Shown: in pieces, positions 32,640-38,667 of the stretch
Position numbering within the stretch: position 1 is the first letter of the stretch
How the letters are laid out: every line of letters begins with the position of its first letter
From: Ruficoccus amylovorans
Lineage (GTDB): Bacteria > Verrucomicrobiota > Verrucomicrobiia > Opitutales > Cerasicoccaceae
Direction of reading: 5' to 3'
NCBI RefSeq assembly: GCF_014230085.1
Contig: NZ_JACHVB010000035.1
Span: 1-64,000, forward strand
Length of the DNA: 64,000 bases
The notes under the pieces: generated by a model
Databases searched by the model: none
Seen by the model: only the letters and a program-made list of their open reading frames with translations
What the model was told of the DNA's origin: nothing
Translations under genes and position numbers: made by a program

Positions 32640-33734
32640 ATGGCAGGAGACTGGATAAAAATGCGGTGCGATTTGGCCCGCGACCCGAAGGCGATCAATA
32701 TGGCTCGCTATCTGTCTGAGCAGGCTGATTTTTGCGGCTGGATAGCTGGGGAAAGTCGTCACGAAAATAAGCGTGATGCGTCACAAACTCAACGTGACGC
32801 TCGTCACATTGCGTCACTTCGTGCCGTGACGCTGCTTACAATCGGAGGACTGCTTGAAGTGTGGTCTGTGCTGAATAAACAGGTGAAGGAAGACGGGCGC
32901 GTGCCGTGCCTTAAAGTGGACGATATCGACGAGATTTCAGGCGTGCCAGACTTTGGAAAAGCCATGCTTCACGTCCAGTGGATTTTAATTGGAAATGACG
33001 AAACTATCTATCTCCCAAACTTTAACGAAAACAACACGCCAACGGCAGAGCGCCGACAGCCTATGACTCAAGCCGAGCGGGCGCGTGCTTACCGGGAGCG
33101 TCAAAAACAGAAAGAAGGGCACGAAGAAACCCCGAAGAAAAAGCGCGTCACGAACGTCACGTCACGTCACGTAGATAAGATAAGAGGAGATAAGAATATA
33201 ACGTTACCTAAAGATAACGTTATAGGAGAGCGTGACGAAACACAGGCAGTAACAGCCGAAAAAAAACCACCCCAAGACAGTCCGAACAGCCCGGACAAAC
33301 CACCCCCCGGCCAGCCGCCAGATCCGGCGGACACCGAGCCGCAACAGACGGACCTGCTGGAGCCGCCCAAACCGAAGCCCAAGGCCAACAAGGGCCGGGC
33401 GAACTCACTGGCCGAGGTGGAAGCGTACTGCGCCACGCTCGGACTCCCTGCCTCCGATGCGGTCTACCTGTGGCACAACTGGGAGGGCAACGACTGGACC
33501 CGCGGCGGCAAGAAAATCGCGAACTGGAAATCCGTAGTCGTGGCCTGGAAAGCGGCTGGCCACCTGCCCAGCCAGAAAAATTTAACGAACTCACCACCAA
33601 GGCAAAACAATGGACAACGACCCCAGCAACAAGGACGCAACGCCGGCACGCTCAACACCGGCAAGCAGTATGGAAATTCCTCCAATTCCGGCGACCTTCT
33701 CGGCCGCCACGACCTTTCGAAAATCTGCGACTGA
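32640..33734 (+). CDS. Phage replication initiation protein (O/DnaD-like) containing the candidate origin
   Basis: 364 residues. The start MAGDWIKMRCDLARDPKAIN is typical of phage replication proteins with an N-terminal winged-helix domain. A charged, Pro/Lys-rich linker (about 140-260) follows, then a C-terminal domain (SLAEVEAYCATLGLPASDAV; LWHNWEGNDWTRGGKKIANW) resembling DnaD/DnaT-type helicase-recruiting ends. The DNA carries CGTCAC iterons and an AT-rich block (separate entry), as in lambda O, where the origin lies inside the initiator gene. The gene overlaps the DnaC-like loader gene by 125 bp. Confidence 0.75.
   Translation: MAGDWIKMRCDLARDPKAINMARYLSEQADFCGWIAGESRHENKRDASQTQRDARHIASLRAVTLLTIGGLLEVWSVLNKQVKEDGRVPCLKVDDIDEISGVPDFGKAMLHVQWILIGNDETIYLPNFNENNTPTAERRQPMTQAERARAYRERQKQKEGHEETPKKKRVTNVTSRHVDKIRGDKNITLPKDNVIGERDETQAVTAEKKPPQDSPNSPDKPPPGQPPDPADTEPQQTDLLEPPKPKPKANKGRANSLAEVEAYCATLGLPASDAVYLWHNWEGNDWTRGGKKIANWKSVVVAWKAAGHLPSQKNLTNSPPRQNNGQRPQQQGRNAGTLNTGKQYGNSSNSGDLLGRHDLSKICD
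32757..33237. other. Candidate replication origin: CGTCAC iterons and AT-rich block inside the replication gene
   Basis: CGTCAC occurs at 32757, 32779, 32802, 32812, 33146, 33155, 33160 and 33165, and its inverse GTGACG at 32794, 32826 and 33232: eleven copies in 481 bp. The cluster at 33146-33170 is nearly tandem and is followed by an AT-rich run (about 33171-33230) that contains ATAACGTTA twice. Iterons beside an AT-rich unwinding region are the usual plan of a phage or plasmid origin. Function is inferred. Confidence 0.6.
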
Positions 33735-34278
33735 GCCCGAACGGGTGGCGCTGTACGTCGCCGCGGGGGAGCTCTGCGGCGAGATTGAGCAGGCGGTGAG
33801 CGGAGACGATGAGGGCGAGGGCCGCTGGCTGACCCTGGCCGGGGCCAGCGGATGCGGAAAGACCCACCTGGCGCGGGAAATCGCCGTCTGGGCCGAGCGG
33901 CACCACGGCTGCTACCGGCGCAAGAGCCCGCCCGAGATCATGCAGACCCGCAGCGTGCGCTTTTACGCCTGCTCGGAGCTGGCCCGGCGGCTGCGCGACG
34001 GCGATTACGACCTGATCGAGAAGCTGGCCGGGGTCTGGCTGCTGGTGCTCGACGACATCGGGGCCGAGCGCGACCCCAACGGCTACCTGGCCGAGCAGTG
34101 GTATGCGCTGCTCAACGCCCGGCTGGGCAAGTGGACCGTTATCACCACCAACCTGTCTGCCGACCAGATCTCGGAGCGGCTGGACGAGCGAATCCGCTCG
34201 CGGCTGTGGCGGGGGCGCAACGTCCTGCTCGAGAGCAACGCGACCGACTGGTATGCGCCGAAGGGAGGGGCGGCATGA
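33610..34278 (+). CDS. DnaC/IstB-like AAA+ helicase loader
   Basis: 222 residues. Walker A is GASGCGKT (residues 78-85), Walker B WLLVLDDIGAE (143-153), sensor 1 is in VITTNLSADQI, and DERIRSRLWRG carries the arginine finger region. It would load the phage DnaB helicase at the origin. The start at 33610 lies inside the end of the replication gene; an in-frame ATG at 33670 would reduce the overlap. Context with the initiator upstream is that of a classic O-P pair. Confidence 0.88.
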   Translation: MDNDPSNKDATPARSTPASSMEIPPIPATFSAATTFRKSATEPERVALYVAAGELCGEIEQAVSGDDEGEGRWLTLAGASGCGKTHLAREIAVWAERHHGCYRRKSPPEIMQTRSVRFYACSELARRLRDGDYDLIEKLAGVWLLVLDDIGAERDPNGYLAEQWYALLNARLGKWTVITTNLSADQISERLDERIRSRLWRGRNVLLESNATDWYAPKGGAA

Positions 34279-34709
34279 GCACGGTTTATTGGCTGATGCT
34301 TATCGCGCTTCTGGTAAAGGTAGCCTTTGCCTCTGTGGCCTTGCGGAGAGGGCTGCGGCAGATTGCCGACCTGAATCGCCGCGAAGCCAGAACCCAAGAG
34401 CAAATCGAGAACATCCATGACATGATACTCCGGCTCAATGGGGATATTCAGCGGATCACCTGCGCCGAACTTCCCGCGCTTTCACTGGAGGAGGCGGAGC
34501 AGTGCATGCACGCCTTTGAGCCGGTCATCGGCTGGTATAGCGATAATCCTTGCCAGCGGTTCGTCGGGATCATCGCCGGGATCGACCACGACCCCGTCCC
34601 GACAAGGGGGCTGCGCCTGCACTACAGAATGGCGAAAGGCGGTTGGTTTGACCGCGTTGCCCGTATCCCGAGCTTGGATGCGAACCGGGCGACGGAGGCA
34701 GGGAGATGA
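34275..34709 (+). CDS. Membrane-anchored hypothetical protein
   Basis: 144 residues from ATG 34275, overlapping the loader stop (ATGA). An N-terminal helix (MSTVYWLMLIALLVKVAFAS) probably anchors it in the membrane; a coiled coil (IADLNRREARTQEQIENIHD) and a soluble domain follow. Unknown role. Confidence 0.6.
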   Translation: MSTVYWLMLIALLVKVAFASVALRRGLRQIADLNRREARTQEQIENIHDMILRLNGDIQRITCAELPALSLEEAEQCMHAFEPVIGWYSDNPCQRFVGIIAGIDHDPVPTRGLRLHYRMAKGGWFDRVARIPSLDANRATEAGR

Positions 34710-35068
34710 GCGACATGCCCGAAGACGACAACGACTTTCGAGTATGGCTTCAGCGGAAGTGTGAGGAGAGTGCGCGGGCCATCGTGGCCGCGCAGGAGGC
34801 CGCGCTCATCAAAGCCGTGGAGGAAATCGAGGGACGGGTGCCGACCAACGAAGAGGTCAAACGGTATGCGTTGATAGCAACTCCACCCCATAGTTCGTTT
34901 TCAATCGTTAGCTGGCGAGGCGTGCCGATCCTGCGCTGGGGATTTAAGCTAAGGCCCTTTGACCCAGCGCAGGATGCACCGTGGCTCAAGGGCCTTATGC
35001 ACAAAGTTTTCGTGATCGAGCGGATTTATCCCGGCAGCGAGAAAATGGACGGGGCAAGCAATGGGTAA
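34706..35068 (+). CDS. Hypothetical small protein
   Basis: 120 residues (MSDMPEDDNDFRVWLQRKCE...). Helical N-terminal half, beta-rich C-terminal half (FSIVSWRGVPILRWGFKLRP). ATGA-type overlap with the gene before and 8-bp overlap with the next. No family recognised. Confidence 0.55.
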   Translation: MSDMPEDDNDFRVWLQRKCEESARAIVAAQEAALIKAVEEIEGRVPTNEEVKRYALIATPPHSSFSIVSWRGVPILRWGFKLRPFDPAQDAPWLKGLMHKVFVIERIYPGSEKMDGASNG

Positions 35069-35279
35069 AGGCTTCAAAGACTGGGAAGGCGTCGCCGCCG
35101 AAATCCGGAAGCGGGCCAAAGTCAGGTATGGCTACAAGTCTGAGCTTGCCCGGGCGGTCGGCGTCTCACCTGCCCACATTCAGCACTACGCCGACGGCCG
35201 GAAGGGAAGCGCCGGGGCGGTCGAGCCGCGCTGGAGCGTCGGCGTGCGCATCATTCGATATTTACAAGACACGGAGTAA
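35061..35279 (+). CDS. Small XRE-type helix-turn-helix protein
   Basis: 72 residues. YGYKSELARAVGVSPAHIQH followed by YADGRKGS is an HTH_XRE pattern, with SPAHIQHYADG as the recognition helix. It might regulate the late switch, lying at the end of the early region about 2 kb before the packaging genes. Target not known. Confidence 0.65.
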   Translation: MGKGFKDWEGVAAEIRKRAKVRYGYKSELARAVGVSPAHIQHYADGRKGSAGAVEPRWSVGVRIIRYLQDTE

Positions 35280-35281
35280 CT

Positions 35282-35839
35282 ATGGAAACACAGATTAAAG
35301 CAGCCGTCCAATGGTGGAGCGGGTATTTGCGCCACCACGCGCATGCGAAGGCGGACGGGCGACGCATTGACCGCGAATCGCTCAGGGCCTTTGAGGATTC
35401 GCTTAGCCGCCGGCTGCCGGGCTTTCTCCGGCTACGCGGGTGGGAACGGGCGATTTCCTCGAGCGGGTACGCGGAATCCCATCGCGTGCTGGTCTGGCAG
35501 GAAAACCCGTGCCCGATCCTGGCCGCCGCCCTCCTGGATGCAGGAATGGTCGTAAAAGAGGATACCGACGACGACCCGTTTGTCTGTGTCCGCATGCACA
35601 TCAGTCCGCGCCGGGTGAGCGTCCAGCATGACGATTCCCCCGCCGAAATTATTTGGGCTCCGACGCCGCGCACCGATGAATTCTTCGACGACCGGGATTG
35701 CGCCGATGAGGTGCGCAGATTCTGCGAGTATCTTGAAATCGAGGGGATAAGTCTGCGCTCGAACTGCCTGGAACTGCAAGAGCAGGTGGCTGCCTGGCGC
35801 AGAAAGGCCTTTGCCCTCGAGGGGAAGGTTGAGCCGTGA
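35282..35839 (+). CDS. Hypothetical protein
   Basis: 185 residues (METQIKAAVQWWSGYLRHHA...). The C-terminal end forms a helix (LELQEQVAAWRRKAFALEGK). Several Trp/Arg-rich stretches but no recognised motif. It follows the HTH gene by 2 bp and overlaps the next gene by 4 bp. Confidence 0.55.
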   Translation: METQIKAAVQWWSGYLRHHAHAKADGRRIDRESLRAFEDSLSRRLPGFLRLRGWERAISSSGYAESHRVLVWQENPCPILAAALLDAGMVVKEDTDDDPFVCVRMHISPRRVSVQHDDSPAEIIWAPTPRTDEFFDDRDCADEVRRFCEYLEIEGISLRSNCLELQEQVAAWRRKAFALEGKVEP

Positions 35840-36057
35840 GCACGTGGACGCTCGTCATCGTCGGCGTGTACCTCGGGTTTGCCTTTTTTGACTTTCGCGG
35901 GGCGATCAGGGCCGGGGATGAAGTCGGCTATCCGGCCTCGCAATGGCCGCTCGGGCATGTCGTCATCATCACGCTGTTGTCACTGCTGTGGCCGTTGGGT
36001 ATGCTGATGAATGTGATTTTCCGGTTACTGGGGCCGGTGAAAGGGGGCGAGGAATGA
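35836..36057 (+). CDS. Small two-helix membrane protein
   Basis: 73 residues from GTG 35836. Two hydrophobic segments are visible, TLVIVGVYLGFAFFDF and VVIITLLSLLWPLGMLMNVI. Size and topology fit a holin or a host-membrane modifier, but it sits with early genes, away from the lysis genes at 54-56 kb, so a holin role is less likely. GTGA and ATGA overlaps. Confidence 0.55.
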   Translation: MSTWTLVIVGVYLGFAFFDFRGAIRAGDEVGYPASQWPLGHVVIITLLSLLWPLGMLMNVIFRLLGPVKGGEE

Positions 36058-36311
36058 GCAAGGGCCGCAGCGTGCTTTACTTTTCCTCGTCGGAACTTGT
36101 TGGAACGAACCGGTTCCGGGATCTGTACGTGAACGCGAGTCCGATCCCGCTCAAGTACATTCCGGGACAGGGGTGGAGGCCGATGGCCCCGTATGATCTG
36201 GACGCGACGCTCGACTACGGCAAGGAATGGGCTGAGTTTTCGAAGTGGGCGGAAGGATTGAAAGCAACCGATGGAGTCGCCCCCGCCATCGGAGAAGATC
36301 AACAGCCATGA
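36054..36311 (+). CDS. Hypothetical small protein
   Basis: 85 residues from ATG 36054 (MSKGRSVLYFSSSELVGTNR...), overlapping the preceding stop. It has a beta-rich N-terminus and a short acidic helix near the end. No assignment. Confidence 0.5.
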   Translation: MSKGRSVLYFSSSELVGTNRFRDLYVNASPIPLKYIPGQGWRPMAPYDLDATLDYGKEWAEFSKWAEGLKATDGVAPAIGEDQQP

Positions 36312-36511
36312 AAGACCTGCCGGAGTACCATATCGGTGAGCGTGTGTTTCACCGCGCCAAGGGAGAACCCGGGGTCGTGATCGCCATCATCGACTATGGG
36401 GATCACTACCGGTATCGAGTGGCGTTCGAGGTCAAAAACGGAGAGCTCGATTGCGTGCAGACAGAACTAACTCGTGAGCAGTTCGAGGGAGCCGGGAGCA
36501 GCGCAGAGTAA
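36308..36511 (+). CDS. Small SH3/KOW-like beta-barrel protein
   Basis: 67 residues from ATG 36308 (MKDLPEYHIGERVFHRAKGE). The pattern 'GERVFHRAKGEPGVVIAIID...YRVAFEVKNGEL' resembles small SH3-like barrels (hypoxia/CarD-like or YorP types) that bind nucleic acid or RNA polymerase. It is the last gene before the 0.9-kb gap. Function inferred only from fold. Confidence 0.5.
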   Translation: MKDLPEYHIGERVFHRAKGEPGVVIAIIDYGDHYRYRVAFEVKNGELDCVQTELTREQFEGAGSSAE

Positions 36512-37438
36512 GGGGCATGTTAATTTTTGCCGCCTCGTTTGAGGGATGGAAAGTTAACACGGCGATTGCGAAGTATATCGCGGAAAGGCCGATTTGACCC
36601 CATGTCATGGGTCCGGCCGGAAACCGAAAGCCGCTCACGCGCCCGCACAGCAATCCGATTTTCGGGAAAAAGGCGCAAAATCCCGATTTTCGGGGAGCAG
36701 GACCGAATTACAGGATAACCCCCCAAGCGCAGCAAGGAGGCAAGGACCGTCCTGCCGGAGAGAAGCGCCGCCATAGAGGTAACGGGCAGGCCCCGCAGGG
36801 GCGGGAGAGCGGAGAACCGTCCGGAGGAGGGGAAGGACGGAAGAGCCAGCAGCGCGGGAGAACCGACGGCGTGGCGCATGAACCTCATTAAGTGGAGGAT
36901 GAAGGTTTCCCCAGCCGCATCACTGAGCGCCCGAAACCGCCATTTGCCCCCGACTCAGGTGTCAGGCCAATCCGTCAAAACGACTCAGAGGTGCCTCAGA
37001 ACGCCCCGCCAATTGTAAAAAACGCCCGCAACCCCCCCCATTTTAAGCGGTTTGGGCCGAAATCAAGGCAAACCGACAATTCGCGAAAACCCGCCAGAAG
37101 CCGTCTCAGAGTGCCAACCCCGACGCAGATCGCCGCCAAACCCAGACCGCCCAATCCCACAGAACCGTAAAGAGAACACCACCCGCGCCCGCAGGGCGGA
37201 GGAGAAGGAAAGGGAACGCAGAGAAGGGAAGCGAGAGATAGGGGAGTGCGCACGCGGGGGCAGTCCATTGCTTTACCTCTTGGCCCCCATCTCTCCATAA
37301 AAACCCACTCAACCAGCCTCCCTTGCCTCCTGAAAGCGAGTCTCAGGAAATTGGCAACTGTTCGAGAGGAGGGATTTCCGGGGCGAGGGTCCGAGGCGCG
37401 GCCCGAAATCCCGGGAGAGGAGGGCGCGTTTCCCAGCC
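36512..37438. other. 0.9-kb gap before the packaging genes; no supported gene
   Basis: Open frames exist on both strands but have composition unlike the neighbours and no start context. Visible elements: a palindrome GACCC-C-ATG-T-CAT-GGGTC (36596-36613), two copies of CCGATTTTCGGG (36655-36666 and 36683-36694), GCCCC-GCA-GGGGC (36790-36802), and a purine-rich stretch to 36880. The position just before the small terminase gene is where cos/pac sites, late promoters and antitermination or small RNA genes of phages usually lie. Confidence 0.55.
37349..37360 (+). promoter_or_regulatory. Partial copy of the late-gene leader motif
   Basis: AATTGGCAACTG matches the first 12 bases of the leader motif found complete at 41531, 52464 and 56512, but the following GATAC is replaced by TTCGAG. 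It lies about 80 bp before the putative small terminase gene. Confidence 0.35.
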
Positions 37439-37897
37439 ATGTCGTCAAACACCAGCATCACCGCCGAACGAAGCAAGGAACTCAGCCGCGCCGAGAGGGT
37501 GCTTGCTGCCGCCTCAGCGCCGGTTTTCGAGAGCCGGGCAGTCGAACGGGCCAAGAAGGTACTCGAAAGCGCCCTGAAGGCGGAGAAGAGCGTCCTGGTC
37601 GGTCGGGGGCGAAACCACAAGGTTGAGTTTCATCCGGACTTCCCCACGCAGCTACGGGCGGCTCAGCTCGTGCTGGCCTATGCCCACGGAACGCCGGTGC
37701 AGCGTGTGGCCTCCCAGGCGCACATCGTCACGGACAAGTCCGAGCCTGAGGCGAGCAAGTCGCCGGATCAGTTGATGGCCGCGATTGAGGGCAATCCGGC
37801 GCTCCTCGTGCGCATTCTTGAGGACTACAAGGCCCGGCTCATTCAGCAGAAGGCCGTCGATGTCGAAGAAATCGAAGAAGCCGATGCGGAGCAGTGA
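37439..37897 (+). CDS. Putative terminase small subunit
   Basis: 152 residues (MSSNTSITAERSKELSRAER...). The segment VEFHPDFPTQLRAAQLVLAY followed by AHGTPVQRV resembles the 'HPD-TRLRAAELALAYAHG' part of several phage small terminases. A helical C-terminal end is acidic (VDVEEIEEADAEQ). It lies 0.8 kb before the large terminase. It would recognise the packaging site. A DNA-binding HTH is not obvious, so confidence is moderate. Confidence 0.5.
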   Translation: MSSNTSITAERSKELSRAERVLAAASAPVFESRAVERAKKVLESALKAEKSVLVGRGRNHKVEFHPDFPTQLRAAQLVLAYAHGTPVQRVASQAHIVTDKSEPEASKSPDQLMAAIEGNPALLVRILEDYKARLIQQKAVDVEEIEEADAEQ

Positions 37898-37900
37898 GTT

Positions 37901-38284
37901 ATGGAATTTACGCGAAAAAAGCAAGTGAGTGGCGGTCAGGAGGTTTGTGGCTACTTTGTTCGTAAAATCAACGACTTAGGGGATTGTCTGCCGTCCTTAT
38001 GCGATTCTTATGCAGTGGAGGGGTATGTGATGAAGCCGAGGTCGGTAGGTCCATCGACGCTTGGATGTGAGCGGAGGGCAAGGATTCGCAAGGTTGAGCA
38101 GATCGCAAATCACAGAATTTACAAAGCGTTCGAGCATGGGCCCGCTGGCCGTGACCAGGTGCCACCCACCCCCCACACCCAAAAACGACCCCCCTTGTTT
38201 ACTTGGCAGTTCAGGAATCATAACACTACCTCCCCCGCGCTCTCCCCTTCACGTGCTGACAGCCACCCCTTGGTACAAAAATGA
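37901..38284 (+). CDS. Doubtful reading frame between terminase genes
   Basis: 127 codons from ATG 37901. The stop overlaps the next ATG (ATGA), which speaks for a real coupled gene. Against it, the second half (HTQKRPPLFTWQFRNHNTTS...) is encoded by C-rich DNA and does not look like a folded protein. It may be untranslated DNA, or a gene that has decayed. Confidence 0.25.
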   Translation: MEFTRKKQVSGGQEVCGYFVRKINDLGDCLPSLCDSYAVEGYVMKPRSVGPSTLGCERRARIRKVEQIANHRIYKAFEHGPAGRDQVPPTPHTQKRPPLFTWQFRNHNTTSPALSPSRADSHPLVQK

Positions 38285-38667
38285 GCATCGAGATTAATCC
38301 ATTTTATCATTGGAGTCCGCGGAGCAGGCTTGGCGGGATCAAGCGTAAGGGGCTTGTGCCGGGAAAGCGTGGCATTAACGGGCCCTTGTTAAACGATGAC
38401 GGGACGGAATGGCTGGCGGGGTATGTTTGTCTTGGGACGACGGCGGCGACGGCGTGGAACTACTCTCATGGGATTTTCAAGGTGCCGGGCGTCTATGACC
38501 TGTGGGAGGTGTATTTGCTGGACTCTGATGAGGTCCATTACCTGCCGACGCGAGGCACACGGATGTGCGAGGTTCGGGTTTCAAACCGGATTCCGAAGGG
38601 GCGGCTAATTTGGGTTGGCGAGCGTGAAATACCCCCCGGTACACCCAAAATGAGGGGGCGCAAGTAG
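38281..38667 (+). CDS. Small protein with ADP-ribosyltransferase/KptA-like start
   Basis: 128 residues. MSIEINPFYHWSPRSRLGGI followed by KRKGLVPGKRG resembles the NAD-binding opening of ART-fold proteins ('YH-T/S...I...GL-PG'), and VYLLDSDEVHYLPTRG supplies later strands. A catalytic Glu in the usual place cannot be confirmed. It directly precedes, without a gap, the large terminase gene. If it is an ART it could be packaged and modify a host target; that is speculative. Confidence 0.45.
   Translation: MSIEINPFYHWSPRSRLGGIKRKGLVPGKRGINGPLLNDDGTEWLAGYVCLGTTAATAWNYSHGIFKVPGVYDLWEVYLLDSDEVHYLPTRGTRMCEVRVSNRIPKGRLIWVGEREIPPGTPKMRGRK

Noticed and set aside
32757-33170. CGTCAC repeats as a CRISPR array
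   Set aside because: The unit is only six bases, in both orientations, with irregular spacing and inside a coding sequence; an origin with iterons fits better.
35836-36057. Two-helix membrane protein as the phage holin
   Set aside because: It is embedded in the early gene string far from the spanin-like and lipoprotein genes; the 54640 gene is a better holin candidate.
36607-37170. Two adjacent plus-strand frames in the 0.9-kb gap
   Set aside because: Arg/Gly/Pro-rich translation with hairpins and repeats inside; no start signal and no resemblance to neighbouring genes.
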